A DNA stretch of 64,000 nt from Spartinivicinus poritis (GTDB taxonomy: Bacteria; Pseudomonadota; Gammaproteobacteria; Pseudomonadales; Zooshikellaceae). The notes beneath the pieces are model-generated. The model worked only from the letters and a program-made list of their open reading frames with translations. It searched no databases and was not told the origin of the DNA. The stretch covers positions 1-64,000 of the forward strand of contig NZ_JAPMOU010000030.1 of the NCBI RefSeq assembly GCF_028858535.1. The letters are read 5' to 3'. The stretch's first letter is position 1; every line of letters begins with the position of its first letter. Below are positions 46,123-56,156 of the stretch, in pieces. Position numbers and translations under genes: made by a program.

Positions 46123-46578
46123 ATGAAAAACTCTATTAAATCACAACAAGGAGCTACCTTAGTTATATCACTTATTATGTTGTTATTATTTATGGTGATT
46201 AGTATCAGTGCTGTAAAATCAGCAAATGTTGAAGAGCGTATGGCTAGCAACTCTCAGTATGATATAGCCATATACCATGCTGCTTATAGTGTACTCCAGC
46301 AGCATGTAACAAACTTAAAGAAAAATAATAAGCCTTTTGTTGAGGCATTATCAGCTAGTAATCAAAAGCAAAAGCTCGTAGATAAACTAACTATAGAAAA
46401 GGTGGAGCGTGATAGTGAGTTAGAATATTTATCAATGGGGGCGCCACCACCTCAATTTAGTTTAAGTAAAGACTATGCGGGTTATCGCTATAAGCTACAA
46501 ACTAAAGCTAAGATAAAAAATATAGGTGCACTATCTACTCAAACAGTAGGGTTAATGCTAGCAGCACCTAAATCATAG
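46123..46578 (+). CDS. pilX: Type IV pilus minor pilin PilX
   Basis: A 151-residue PilX-type protein. The signal QQG is followed by ATLVISLIMLLLFMVISISAVKSANVEERMA; as in other PilX proteins the Glu at +5 is missing. The EERMASNSQ segment after the helix is typical of the family. It lies between pilW and pilY1 in the usual order. Confidence 0.87.
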   Translation: MKNSIKSQQGATLVISLIMLLLFMVISISAVKSANVEERMASNSQYDIAIYHAAYSVLQQHVTNLKKNNKPFVEALSASNQKQKLVDKLTIEKVERDSELEYLSMGAPPPQFSLSKDYAGYRYKLQTKAKIKNIGALSTQTVGLMLAAPKS

Positions 46579-46637
46579 TATCCTATTCGCTAAGAAATCA
46601 AACTAAAGGATAAAATAACTCAGGCCAGGAGAGGCTA

Positions 46638-49600
46638 ATGAAATCGACTAACTTTAAACTACATTACCTAGCTCTTAGTGTAAGCTTAGTGACTACTAGT
46701 CTATCTGTGGCTGATGATACAGAGATTTTTTTTAAGAAAAATAATGATAATAAAATTAGGTCTAATGTTTTGTTACTGTTAGATACATCAGGAAGTATGG
46801 ATGATCCTACAATAGTGCCTCCATACGCTGAATATAAGAAAAAATTTAAAATTAACAATGGAACTAATCCTCATCGGCCAAAATATAACTCGAAAAAAAG
46901 AGACTACACGTTAACTCGTTTGGAAGTAGTTCAGGATGTAGCAGCTAACTTAGTTGAGGTTACTAGTGGAATTGATATTAGTTTAGCGAGATTTGATGCA
47001 AAAGGTGGTTACTCAGAAAAAGGTAGTGAAGGTGGGTTTGTTAATTTAGCAGCAGAAGAAGTTAGTAAAGCAAGATCAGATTTTCAGACAAAAGTTAATA
47101 AGTATGAACCAGCAGGCTGGACACCTTTAACTGAGTCAATGCATGAAATGTTGCAGTACTTTTTAGGCGGCTCATTAGTCTATGGTAATAATAGTATACC
47201 CGACAAAAGTACACCCAATTCAAAAAGTGGTAATCAATATATATCTCCTATTAAACATCAATGCCAGTATAATAATTTAATTGTGTTCACTGATGGTAAA
47301 CCAACGAAAGATACATCTTCTAATTCTAAGATTAGAAACCTTATTTCCAATAGAAGCTTACCCAATGGTTTATATAAAAATTGTGGTTATAACAGCAATG
47401 AGCTTCCTAAAGGAAATGATGCGAGTGGGAGGTGTATGGATGAACTTGCCTGGTATATGAAAAACACCGATATGGCAGACCATATCGATGGTAAGCAAAC
47501 GGTTTCTACATACACTATCGGGGGGTTTGGCTTAGGTGGGGATGCTGTAAAGTTATTAAAAAGCACTGCTCATCATGGTGGTGGGAAATACTACTCTGCT
47601 GATGATGTAGAGGGATTACAAAAAGCATTAGAAGATATTATCAGTCGTGTTTTAGATATTAGTACCTCTTTTGTTACCCCTGCAGTCACCATTGATTCTT
47701 TTAATCGCTTACAAAACAGCGATGAGATTTATTACACTTTATTCAAGCCAGATAAAGGCCCTCGCTGGAGTGGAAATTTAAAGCGATTTAAATTGAATGA
47801 TAACAATGATGTAGTTGATGTAAATGGAAATAAAGCACTTAATAATGGTGGATTTAGTAAAGATAGCCAAAGCTATTGGAGCACTGAAAAAGACGGTGCT
47901 GATGTACTTAAAGGAGGTATGATTAGTCAACTAGGGTTAAATCGCAATATATACACCTATACGGACTCAATTCCACCGAAAAATGTGTTACTAACTACGT
48001 CTGCTAATGAATTTCATGAAAATAATAATAGTTTGACACTTGAACTAATGGGTGAAACGGATGCTGATGGTAGAAAAAATAGCATTCAATGGGGAAGAGG
48101 GGTTGATATTTACGACTTAGATCAGGATGGTAAAAATGATGATATTAACCAACGGATAGGCGACCCGTTGCATACCACGCCGAGAGTAATCAATTATTAT
48201 AGTAATGCTAATAGTCAAACAAAAGATACTACAGTATTTTTTACCACCAATGAAGGTTTTTTACATGCTATAGATGCAGCAACAGGCAAAGAAGAGTTCA
48301 GTTTTATACCACAGGAGTTATTACCTAATGTTACGGCTTATCGTCGTAATGAAACCAAAGACAACCAGAAAAAACTATATGGCTTAGATGGCCCCATAGA
48401 GGTTTGGCATTTTGATAAAAATAATGATAAAGATTTGCTGATAAGTAATAATGGTTCGGCTGATACTGATGAGCATTTATATTTGTATTTAACTATGCGC
48501 CGGGGTGGTAATAATATTTATGCACTAAACGTCACTAATCGCCAGTCACCTATTCTTGAGTGGGTTATTAAAGGGGACTTAGACAAAGATGGCAAAGCTG
48601 ATGAAACTGGAGACTTTAGAGAGTTAGGACAAACTTGGTCTAAACCAACTATCGCGAAAATAAAATGGAAAGGAAAAGATGAACTAAAGACTGTATTATT
48701 TTTTACCGCAGGCTATGATCCAAGTCAAGATGGAAAAACGACTATGGCTCCTGACCAAATTGGCCGAGCCATTTATATGGTTGATCCTGAAACGGGTGAA
48801 AAGCTCTGGGAAGCATCAGCACAAGCTAGTGCTAATGAAAAATTAACAGAGATGAAATACAGTTTCCCTGCTAATTTATCGCTGGTTGATATTAATTCTG
48901 ATGGAGCCGTTGATTATTTTTACGCAGTAGATATCAGTGGCCAGGTATGGCGGTTTGATATTAATCAAAAAAATAGTGGTAGTAATAACTTTGCTAAAGG
49001 GCATCTATTAGCTAAGCTTGGTGAGCCTACAGGCACTAGTATACGTCGTTTTTACTCTGCAGTTGACCCTTCATTAGTACAAAAACGTGGATCAAATAAT
49101 AGTTATATTGCGTTATCAGTTGGCTCTGGCTTTAGAGCTCATCCGCTTGATAAAACCAATGCGGATCGTTTTTACATGGTTAAGGACTATCGACCATTTG
49201 GACCCATTATTAGTGGCAGCTTGGTTACTGTAACCGAAAGTGACTTGTATGATGCTACTGAAAACCTTATCCAAGACGGAATAGATGATAATGCTAAACA
49301 ACAAGCTCGGGCTGAACTAAATGCTGCAAAAGGATGGTTTATCAGACTAGAGCATGAAGGTGAAAAAGTATTAGGTGAATCGACTACTTATGCGGGAGTT
49401 CTATTATTTACGACTCATCAGCCTACTACAGCACAACAAAGCAACGACCCTTGCAAACCTTCTGCTGGCACAGGTTTACTTTATGCGGTTAATTTGCAAG
49501 ATGCGACAGCAGTAGTGCCTTCAGGTAATAGCAACAAGCCAGGCAAGAAAAGACGTCACTTTATATTAAAAAATGGTGGTATACCTGGTACACCTGGTGT

Positions 49601-49706
49601 TATTCAAAGAGAAGGTGATCCAGTTGTTGCAGTAGGTACTGAAATTAATACAGATGCTTTAGAAGAGCGAGATACTTTGTATAAAACTTTCTGGCGGGAA
49701 GAATAA
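46638..49706 (+). CDS. pilY1: Type IV pilus tip adhesin PilY1
   Basis: A 1022-residue exported protein with a signal at 1-25, an N-terminal von Willebrand A domain whose metal site is D49-x-S-x-S (LLLDTSGSMDD), and a C-terminal beta-propeller (about 520-960). Three calcium-type loops are visible: DLDQDGKNDD near 493, DLDKDGKADE near 647 and DINSDGAVDY near 750. In Pseudomonas the propeller's calcium site controls pilus extension and retraction. The protein sits at the pilus tip with the minor pilins and mediates adhesion and surface sensing. Its length is near the lower end for the family, and the order fimT-pilV-pilW-pilX-pilY1-pilE is standard. Confidence 0.93.
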   Translation: MKSTNFKLHYLALSVSLVTTSLSVADDTEIFFKKNNDNKIRSNVLLLLDTSGSMDDPTIVPPYAEYKKKFKINNGTNPHRPKYNSKKRDYTLTRLEVVQDVAANLVEVTSGIDISLARFDAKGGYSEKGSEGGFVNLAAEEVSKARSDFQTKVNKYEPAGWTPLTESMHEMLQYFLGGSLVYGNNSIPDKSTPNSKSGNQYISPIKHQCQYNNLIVFTDGKPTKDTSSNSKIRNLISNRSLPNGLYKNCGYNSNELPKGNDASGRCMDELAWYMKNTDMADHIDGKQTVSTYTIGGFGLGGDAVKLLKSTAHHGGGKYYSADDVEGLQKALEDIISRVLDISTSFVTPAVTIDSFNRLQNSDEIYYTLFKPDKGPRWSGNLKRFKLNDNNDVVDVNGNKALNNGGFSKDSQSYWSTEKDGADVLKGGMISQLGLNRNIYTYTDSIPPKNVLLTTSANEFHENNNSLTLELMGETDADGRKNSIQWGRGVDIYDLDQDGKNDDINQRIGDPLHTTPRVINYYSNANSQTKDTTVFFTTNEGFLHAIDAATGKEEFSFIPQELLPNVTAYRRNETKDNQKKLYGLDGPIEVWHFDKNNDKDLLISNNGSADTDEHLYLYLTMRRGGNNIYALNVTNRQSPILEWVIKGDLDKDGKADETGDFRELGQTWSKPTIAKIKWKGKDELKTVLFFTAGYDPSQDGKTTMAPDQIGRAIYMVDPETGEKLWEASAQASANEKLTEMKYSFPANLSLVDINSDGAVDYFYAVDISGQVWRFDINQKNSGSNNFAKGHLLAKLGEPTGTSIRRFYSAVDPSLVQKRGSNNSYIALSVGSGFRAHPLDKTNADRFYMVKDYRPFGPIISGSLVTVTESDLYDATENLIQDGIDDNAKQQARAELNAAKGWFIRLEHEGEKVLGESTTYAGVLLFTTHQPTTAQQSNDPCKPSAGTGLLYAVNLQDATAVVPSGNSNKPGKKRRHFILKNGGIPGTPGVIQREGDPVVAVGTEINTDALEERDTLYKTFWREE

Positions 49707-49750
49707 TTGTATAACAACAGTTGGTGATACCTGATATGGAATAACAGGGC

Positions 49751-50182
49751 ATGAATATGGACATCCAGCTTAGTAATAGCTCAGGCTATACATTGATAGA
49801 GGTGTTAATAGTAGTGGTTATTTTGTCATTACTGGCAACTGTTGCCGTACCAAGCTACCAAGAGCATATGCAAAGAACCAGGCGTGCTGATGGCAAAGCA
49901 ATGCTATTTGAAGTCATGCAAGCTCAGGAGAGGTATTTTACAGAGAATATAAAATATACAACTAAACTGAAGGACTTGGATTACAGGGCTGATACAGTAG
50001 CAAGCCATGAACAGTTTTATTTAGTTTCGGCAATGACATGTGATGTTACTCCGCCAATGTCTAATGATATTAATGAGTGTGTAAAGCTAGAGGCAAGACC
50101 AGTAGGAGCACAAACTAAAGATGGAAGTCTGTTCATTGATAGTTATGGCAATCAACTTCCAGCTGATAAATGGAGCCGTTAA
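49751..50182 (+). CDS. pilE: Type IV pilin PilE-like
   Basis: A 143-residue prepilin: leader MNMDIQLSNSSG, then YTLIEVLIVVVILSLLATVAVPSYQEHMQRTRRADGKAML, the usual minor pilin PilE pattern. Two cysteines (MTCDV and NECVKL) could form the C-terminal loop. An earlier-looking second ATG two codons in (MDIQ) is an alternative start. It closes the minor pilin cluster. Confidence 0.9.
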   Translation: MNMDIQLSNSSGYTLIEVLIVVVILSLLATVAVPSYQEHMQRTRRADGKAMLFEVMQAQERYFTENIKYTTKLKDLDYRADTVASHEQFYLVSAMTCDVTPPMSNDINECVKLEARPVGAQTKDGSLFIDSYGNQLPADKWSR

Positions 50183-50223
50183 GCAAAAGTCATACATCAA
50201 AGGATGGGGTAACGTACAAATTA

Positions 50224-50253
50224 TATACCCAAAGCGAAGGGTCGTAGGGTATA
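50224..50253 (+). repeat. Collapsed TATACCC element, 30 bp
   Basis: TATACCC-AAAGCGAAGGGTCGTA-GGGTATA: both ends of the element family at 42552 and 2068 joined with nearly all the interior missing. It lies 41 bases after the pilE stop. It might be an internal-deletion derivative or a small terminator-like hairpin of the same origin. Confidence 0.65.
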
Positions 50254-50423
50254 AGTCAATAGTGGCACAATCACTGTTAGTTTAGGGTAACTGTGTTTAT
50301 TATTTGCTCTTATGAATGGTGAAGTTTTTTATTTGCTGAAAATCACCTTTAAGGTAAATTTAGAGCTAGGTACTATAAACACTCCATTTCGTGCTATATT
50401 CGTTTCAAGCACAAGGAGTTTTT

Positions 50424-51362
50424 ATGACTGAACAGCATTTCTCCCCTCTCCATTGGCAAACCCCTGTTATTCATCATCAGCGTTTGAGCCAGCAGGCGCA
50501 AAAACAAATTTTGCTGAAAATGGAGTGTTGGCAACCAACAGCATCTTTTAAAATTAGGGGTATTGGCTTAACTTGTCAGCATTATGCGTCACAAGGTGTT
50601 AAACACTTTGTTTGTGCTTCAGGTGGGAATGCTGGTTATGCTGTTGCTTATGCTGCTCGTCAATTGAATATTCCTGCAACAATTGTCGTACCTGAAACGA
50701 CACCTGAACATGCACGCGAGTTAATTGAAGAACAACAGGTAGAGCTTGTTGTGGTTGGCAAAGTGTGGGATGAAGCCAATCAACACGCTTTGCAACTGGC
50801 TGAAGAGCCTGATACTGTCTTGATCCATCCTTTTGATGACCCTTTGATATGGCAAGGCCACGCCTCAATGGTTACTGAGTTAAAACAGCAGATTGAAAAG
50901 CCTGATGCCATTATGCTTTCGGTTGGTGGTGGTGGGCTGCTTAGTGGTGTAATTAAAGGCTTGATGATAGAAGGCTGGGAGGATGTACCAGTTATAGCGG
51001 TTGAAACAGAAGGGGCTGCTTCATTTAATGCAGCCATGAAAGCAGGTGAACCCATTACGATAGATAAAATTAGTACGATTGCTACTAGCTTAGGTGCTAG
51101 GCAGGTGGCAAAGCAAGCAGTGAGTGCTGCTAATGAACATACCGTCCACTCTATTACAGTGTCCGACCAGCAGGCAGTAGCAGCCTGCTTGGCATTTGCC
51201 AATCATCAACAAGTAATAGTTGAGCCTGCTTGTGGTGCCACATTATCTCCTATTTATTGTGTTGATGAAGTCCTGGAACCCTATGACAAGGTAGTGGCAA
51301 TTGTTTGTGGGGGAATGACAATGGATTTTAGTACGTTATGCGACTGGCACTATCATTTTTAA
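50424..51362 (+). CDS. Pyridoxal-phosphate-dependent serine/threonine dehydratase
   Basis: A 312-residue fold-type II enzyme of the serine dehydratase-like group, expected to convert L-serine (or L-threonine) to pyruvate (or 2-oxobutyrate) and ammonia. The cofactor lysine is Lys43 in TASFKIRG, the phosphate-contact loop is SGGNAGYA (65-72) and the glycine-rich SVGGGGLLSG follows. I chose the ATG at 50424 because AAGGAG lies 5 bases upstream; an in-frame TTG-type start at 50391 would have no such site. The size resembles eukaryote-like single-domain serine dehydratases more than the longer IlvA, with no ACT regulatory domain. Confidence 0.85.
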   Translation: MTEQHFSPLHWQTPVIHHQRLSQQAQKQILLKMECWQPTASFKIRGIGLTCQHYASQGVKHFVCASGGNAGYAVAYAARQLNIPATIVVPETTPEHARELIEEQQVELVVVGKVWDEANQHALQLAEEPDTVLIHPFDDPLIWQGHASMVTELKQQIEKPDAIMLSVGGGGLLSGVIKGLMIEGWEDVPVIAVETEGAASFNAAMKAGEPITIDKISTIATSLGARQVAKQAVSAANEHTVHSITVSDQQAVAACLAFANHQQVIVEPACGATLSPIYCVDEVLEPYDKVVAIVCGGMTMDFSTLCDWHYHF

Positions 51363-51376
51363 TGTTTTCTCCCAGA

Positions 51377-51552
51377 GCAGGGTGTTGCAAAAGGGTGTAG
51401 AAATTAAATTTAATGTCCAACATGGAGTACAGGATATTCTTCCGCCGTTCTTGAAGTGCCATCCCTGGCCCATCAAGAGCTGAAGCGACTTCCTTGTCGC
51501 AGCTACAGAACACCCTGTCACACCATATCCGCTAGCTTTTTGCAACAACCGG
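51377..51552. repeat. Possible small inverted-repeat element
   Basis: TGTTGCAAAA near 51384 is matched inverted by TTTTGCAACA near 51538, and CAGGGTGTT (51377-51385) by AACACCCTG (51509-51517). The interval is less AT-rich than its surroundings and lies between convergent genes. Two short minus-strand frames there have no family likeness and no good ribosome binding site. It may be a MITE or a remnant; only this copy is visible. Confidence 0.4.
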
Positions 51553-51577
51553 AGCTATGAAGTAAACGAGAGTTTAT

Positions 51578-52126
51578 TTAACTCTGCGCTTGTTCCACCA
51601 AATATTGATTTTTCAGTTTCACATAGTTCTCTGCACTGTACTTAAAATAAGACAGCTCTTGTTCAGTAAGGGCTCTTACCTGTTTGGCTGGGCTGCCTAC
51701 ATATAAATAGCCACTTTCTAATGTTTTGCCTGGGGGTACCAAGCTGCCAGCGCCGATAACGACTTGTGACTCAACCACTGCGCCATCCATGACTGTTGCT
51801 TTCATGCCTACTAATACTTCACTACCAATGGTGCAGCCATGTAGCATTGCCAGGTGTCCAACAGTAACGTCATCACCAATAATTAATGGGTAGCCGTCTG
51901 GGTTATAACTGCTTGCATGAGTGATGTGTAAGATTGAGCCATCCTGAATACTGGTTCTGGCACCAATTGAAATAGAGTGCATGTCACCACGAACGACTGC
52001 TTGAGGCCATATAGAGCAATCTTCTCCAATGGTGACTTTCCCTATAATGGTGGCAGTTGGGTCGATCCATACTCTATCAGCTATTTCGGGACGATGACCT
52101 TGGAATTCGCGTATTGTAGTAGACAT
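51578..52126 (-). CDS. Gamma carbonic anhydrase family protein
   Basis: A 182-residue left-handed beta-helix protein of the YrdA/CaiE-like gamma carbonic anhydrase family. Hexapeptide repeats run from about 18 to 150 (IDPTATIIGKVTIGEDCSIWPQAVVRGD, VTVGHLAMLHGCTIG, VVIGAGSLVPPG). Likely zinc histidines are in ILHITHASS and in VGHLAMLHGC, the three positions used in gamma-class enzymes. Many family members show little or no hydratase activity, so the true function is open. It is monocistronic, divergent from prlC. Confidence 0.92.
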   Translation of the reverse strand: MSTTIREFQGHRPEIADRVWIDPTATIIGKVTIGEDCSIWPQAVVRGDMHSISIGARTSIQDGSILHITHASSYNPDGYPLIIGDDVTVGHLAMLHGCTIGSEVLVGMKATVMDGAVVESQVVIGAGSLVPPGKTLESGYLYVGSPAKQVRALTEQELSYFKYSAENYVKLKNQYLVEQAQS

Positions 52127-52291
52127 ATCTTTTTATCCTTCAAGGAGTCGTGAAAGTCTCAGCATTCACGCCTCCCACCACTGCTTATTGAATAATGAGC
52201 CAATCAAACCCATTGTATCTTTTAATTAACCGCAACTAGTAAATGATTGTAATCTTTAAATAGTAGCTATCTTAGACTGATAAGGAACACC

Positions 52292-54322
52292 ATGACTAAT
52301 CCTCTGTTAAAAAGCCATGAACTGCCTCCCTTTAGTATCATTAAACCTGAGAATGTGGAGCCTGCCATTGATCAATTAATAGCTGAAAATAAGCAAGCTA
52401 TTGATGAACTTGTTAAACAGGATTCTGCAGTCAGTTGGGAATCTGTGAATACTCCCCTGGAAGATATTAGCGACCGCTTGAATAAAGCCTGGTCACCTGT
52501 AAGCCATATGAATTCGGTAGTTAACAGCCCAGAGTTAAGAGAAGTCTACAATAACTGTCTTCCCAAGTTAGCTGAATACGGCACCTGGATTGGCCAGCAC
52601 CAAGGGTTGTTTAAAACTTATCAGGCATTGGCTGATTCTGAAGAATTTAAAACTTTAGATGTTGCTCAACAAAAAGTGATCACTAATGCATTAAGAGATT
52701 TCCGGTTATCTGGCATTGCTTTAGAAGGGGAAGCTAAGCAACGTTATGGCGAGCTGAAAAAGCAGTTATCTGAAAAAACCAGCAAGTTCTCAGACAATGT
52801 GTTAGATGCTACTCATCATTGGGAAAAACACATTACTGATAAAAGTGAACTAGAAGGGTTACCAGAGTCGGCATTAGAAGTTGCAGAAGCAGCAGCCCAA
52901 ACAAAAGAGCTAACGGGTTATTTGTTAACTTTAGAGTTTCCCAGCTATTTACCAGTGATGACGTATTGTGAAAATAGACAGTTACGGCAGGAAATGTACA
53001 CTGCTTTTTGCACAAAAGCCTCTGATCAAGGACCAAATGCAGGTAAATGGGATAACAGTTCATTAATAGACGACATTTTAGCCTTGCGTCACGAACTAGC
53101 TCAGCTACTAGGTTTTAACAATTATGCAGAGCTATCGCTGGCAACCAAAATGGCAGAGTCTCCAGAAGAAGTGATGGAGTTTTTAAATGAGCTTGCTGCA
53201 AAAACCTATCCTGTCGCCAAGCAAGAATTTGCAGAGTTAACGGAGTTTGCCAAGCAACTGGATGACATTGAGCAACTCGAAGCTTGGGATGTGGCTTATT
53301 ATGCTGAAAAATTAAAGCACTCTCGATATGACATTTCTCAAGAACAGTTGAGGCCCTACTTTCCAGCAGAAAAAGTAGTCTCAGGAATGTTCAAAGTAGT
53401 ACACCAATTATTTGGTATTGAAATTGTTGAAGTTGATGGCGTAGATATTTGGCACAAAGATGTTAAGTTCTTCAATGTAACTCGCGATAATAAAGTGGTA
53501 GGTCAGTTTTTCCTAGATCTTTATTCTAGGAGTAAAAAGCGTGGTGGTGCCTGGATGGATGAGTGCCAAGTAAGGCGCAAAAAAGGCACTCAGGTACAGA
53601 TTCCTATTGCTTATTTGGTGTGTAATTTTACGCCACCAGTAGGAGAGAAACCAGCGCTATTAACTCATGATGAAGTAACAACACTGTTCCACGAGTTTGG
53701 TCATGGGCTACATCATATGCTTACCCAAGTGGACTATATGGATGTTTCTGGTATTAATGGAGTGCCATGGGATGCAGTGGAACTACCCAGTCAATTTTTA
53801 GAAAACTGGTGTTGGGAAAAAGATGCATTAATGCTGATTTCTGGTCATTATCAAACAGGTGAGGTATTGCCAGATGAGATGCTTGATAAACTGCTGGCAG
53901 CGAAAAACTTTCAGTCAGGTATGATGATGGTACGGCAACTTGAGTTTGCTTTATTTGACTTTAAGTTGCACCTGGAACACCAGACAGGTATGGATGTTCA
54001 GAAAGTATTAAATGAAGTAAGACAGCGAGTAGCAGTTGTTCCTGCGCCAGAGTTTAATCGCTTCCAAAATAGCTTTTCACATATATTTGCAGGTGGCTAT
54101 GCCGCTGGCTATTACAGTTATAAATGGGCGGAAGTATTATCAGCAGATGCTTTTTCAAAGTTTGAGGAGCATGGTATCTTTGATCAAATCACTGGGCAGC
54201 AATTTTTGGCCACTATCTTGGAAAAAGGTGGTTCGGAAGATGCCATGAAGTTGTTTGTGGATTTTCGTGGCCACAAACCTAGTATTGAGCCATTATTAAA
54301 ACATAGTGGGATTACGCAATAG
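52292..54322 (+). CDS. prlC: Oligopeptidase A
   Basis: A 676-residue cytoplasmic M3-family zinc metallopeptidase that degrades short peptides, including released signal peptides. The zinc motif HEFGH spans residues 467-471, followed by GLHHMLTQVDYMDVSGINGVPWDAVELPSQ with the third ligand Glu further on. The N-terminus NPLLKSHELPPFSIIKPENVEPAIDQLI is typical of PrlC. The length is normal (about 680). yheV starts 4 bases after its stop, as in many gammaproteobacteria. Confidence 0.96.
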   Translation: MTNPLLKSHELPPFSIIKPENVEPAIDQLIAENKQAIDELVKQDSAVSWESVNTPLEDISDRLNKAWSPVSHMNSVVNSPELREVYNNCLPKLAEYGTWIGQHQGLFKTYQALADSEEFKTLDVAQQKVITNALRDFRLSGIALEGEAKQRYGELKKQLSEKTSKFSDNVLDATHHWEKHITDKSELEGLPESALEVAEAAAQTKELTGYLLTLEFPSYLPVMTYCENRQLRQEMYTAFCTKASDQGPNAGKWDNSSLIDDILALRHELAQLLGFNNYAELSLATKMAESPEEVMEFLNELAAKTYPVAKQEFAELTEFAKQLDDIEQLEAWDVAYYAEKLKHSRYDISQEQLRPYFPAEKVVSGMFKVVHQLFGIEIVEVDGVDIWHKDVKFFNVTRDNKVVGQFFLDLYSRSKKRGGAWMDECQVRRKKGTQVQIPIAYLVCNFTPPVGEKPALLTHDEVTTLFHEFGHGLHHMLTQVDYMDVSGINGVPWDAVELPSQFLENWCWEKDALMLISGHYQTGEVLPDEMLDKLLAAKNFQSGMMMVRQLEFALFDFKLHLEHQTGMDVQKVLNEVRQRVAVVPAPEFNRFQNSFSHIFAGGYAAGYYSYKWAEVLSADAFSKFEEHGIFDQITGQQFLATILEKGGSEDAMKLFVDFRGHKPSIEPLLKHSGITQ

Positions 54323-54326
54323 CAAA

Positions 54327-54593
54327 ATGAGTATTAGTAAACGCTTTATCGCTGGGGCTGTATGCCCCCGGTGTGCAATGATGGACCGAATAGTCGTTTT
54401 CCAAGAAAATGATCATGAAGTGAGAGAATGTGTTGAATGTGGCTATACAGACAGTATGGCTACAATTGGCTCACCTGTTGAGCTGCCAACCCGAGTAAAT
54501 CAGGCTGATGCTAGTTCTCAACCAGCCAGCCAGCCGCTTAAGTTTTATCCAAACCCAAAGCTTAAATCGAAACAACCACAGAAAAAAGCTTAA
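54327..54593 (+). CDS. yheV: YheV family zinc ribbon protein
   Basis: An 88-residue protein with a short zinc ribbon: Cys13/Cys16 (CPRC) and Cys35/Cys38 (CVEC), preceded by MSISKRFIAGA and followed by GYTDSM, as in YheV proteins. The C-terminal 40 residues are Pro/Lys-rich and probably disordered. The ATG at 54327 is preferred to an overlapping upstream TTG frame because it gives the family's N-terminus. The function is unknown; it is consistently linked to prlC. Confidence 0.88.
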   Translation: MSISKRFIAGAVCPRCAMMDRIVVFQENDHEVRECVECGYTDSMATIGSPVELPTRVNQADASSQPASQPLKFYPNPKLKSKQPQKKA

Positions 54594-54619
54594 TCTTTTT
54601 GGCAATTGATATTGCATTA

Positions 54620-54645
54620 AAAACCCTGCATTAGCAGGGTTTTTA
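54620..54645 (+). terminator. Terminator after prlC-yheV
   Basis: AAAACCCTGC and GCAGGGTTTT form a perfect stem around ATTA, with TTTTT at the end of the right arm. It follows the yheV stop by about 26 bases and lies before the convergent gene at 54742. Confidence 0.9.
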
Positions 54646-54741
54646 AGTATATGCCTCTATATCAATCAGGATTCACTTTGAGGTGTTAGCAAAGTACCTA
54701 AGCAAATGGCATACGAAAAGTTATTAGTATAAAACTACTAA

Positions 54742-55407
54742 TTATACTAAACGCAAATGGCGCTCTCGTAGTTGTAAACAAATACCTAATTGGGTACTAA
54801 AGCAAGGCCAGTTTTGCTCAGATAATGAAACTTGCTGTTTATTAATTTGCCTCTGATCAACAATTCGATATAAGTCAAATTGGCTGGCTGTTTCTTGCAC
54901 CAGGCTCTCCAGTTGGCAACCATGTGCATCACCAAGCATGCCATAGATAATTAAATTGGCTTTGGTAATATCCATTGGCAAAATTGGTATCCCTGTTTGC
55001 AGCATAAATGCATCATTTAACTCTTCTAATAACCGATGAGCTAAATAAGCCTGATCCATTAATTGGTATAAATCTCCTAAATGATCAAAATGATATTTAG
55101 CTCTTACTTGCTTAGGTGGTTGCCTAAAAAAACCAGTGGCTTGTTTAACAACCGGTTCAATGACTTTAAGCAAGTTCTGCTTAGCTGCTGTATTTAAGAT
55201 GTGTTCAATAAAGCCTGGTACAGCTTCAATATATTGAATCACAAAGTTAAAGAGGGCTTGATCTCCTTGTGCTTCAGGTAATTTGATGGTTCTATGTAAC
55301 TGTTTACTTTGCACCGCTAGCTGAGCTACCCACTCGGAACTGACAAGGTTCTGTTCCTTAGCTTCAGTAATGGCTTGTTTCATACCACTCACTATCATAA
55401 GCATCAC
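54742..55407 (-). CDS. Hypothetical cytosolic protein
   Basis: I do not recognise this protein of up to 221 residues. The track's start is GTG at 55407; ATG codons follow at 55404, 55398 and 55383, and the last one (MKQAITEAKEQNL) gives the cleanest N-terminus. It is mostly alpha-helical by look (FNFVIQYIEAVPGFIEHILNTAAKQNLLKVIEPVVKQ), with no signal, membrane helix or known motif. It is a single gene on the minus strand, convergent with prlC-yheV. Confidence 0.65.
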   Translation of the reverse strand: MMLMIVSGMKQAITEAKEQNLVSSEWVAQLAVQSKQLHRTIKLPEAQGDQALFNFVIQYIEAVPGFIEHILNTAAKQNLLKVIEPVVKQATGFFRQPPKQVRAKYHFDHLGDLYQLMDQAYLAHRLLEELNDAFMLQTGIPILPMDITKANLIIYGMLGDAHGCQLESLVQETASQFDLYRIVDQRQINKQQVSLSEQNWPCFSTQLGICLQLRERHLRLV

Positions 55408-56156
55408 CGACTAGAGCCTAACTCCATTAAGGTCTAAAAATTAAACTGTTTGTAAATAATTAATACGTTGAAGCGGATTGCAAATTGCATAAAAAGCTAA
55501 ATAAATAATTAGCATAAAAAACAATGGTTTTAACAAAAAAGCTATAAAGGAGCTTTAGAATTAGTATAAAACCTCTTGTGTACTGTATATAAATGCTAAA
55601 TTTTAATAGCCTTTTGTAATATACTTTAAGCCAAACTTATGGCAGAGATTTTTTTTAGAATTAAATGCTATAAGTAGCACGTATTTAGAAAAAACGTAAC
55701 AGGGAGCTAATCCCCTGGAATTTTATTTGATTTTTCTTTTTAACTCAGCGAAAACCAAACACCTCTATATTAAGTGAAAATCTGGTTTTCTTATTTTTTA
55801 AGAGGCTATTATCACGATCGTCCATAATGCCCTAACCACTCCCCTTGTCGTACTTGGACTCTACTTGTTATTTTGGGTTACCTGAATTTTTAATGAGGCT
55901 ATGCCACTTCTAAAGTAGCTAAAATATAGTAAGAGATGACGAAAGATAATAATGATATCAGACGATATGCCTAGGATTCATTTACCCTACATTATTACCT
56001 ACACGAGTATAAAACAAGTGTTAGCCTAATGATAGGCTATATGACCTCAGCGGCAAAATTTTATGAGCCTTACTCACGAGGACTGCTTAGAGTTTCCCAA
56101 AAGCACAGTTATGTAAGGTAGAAGGTGTACGATGTGTGATGAGTTATTAGAAGATA
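55408..56156. other. AT-rich gap between unknown gene and MATE gene
   Basis: About 750 bp with many in-frame stops and no coding frame. A minor hairpin (AAAGCT at 55538 with AGCTTT at 55551) is visible. The region probably holds the end of the MATE transcript and the promoter of the gene at 55407; I see nothing else. Confidence 0.4.

Noticed and set aside
51328-51548. Two short minus-strand frames (61 and 70 residues) after the dehydratase gene
   Set aside because: They overlap each other in different frames, lack good ribosome binding sites and lie within a possible inverted-repeat element.
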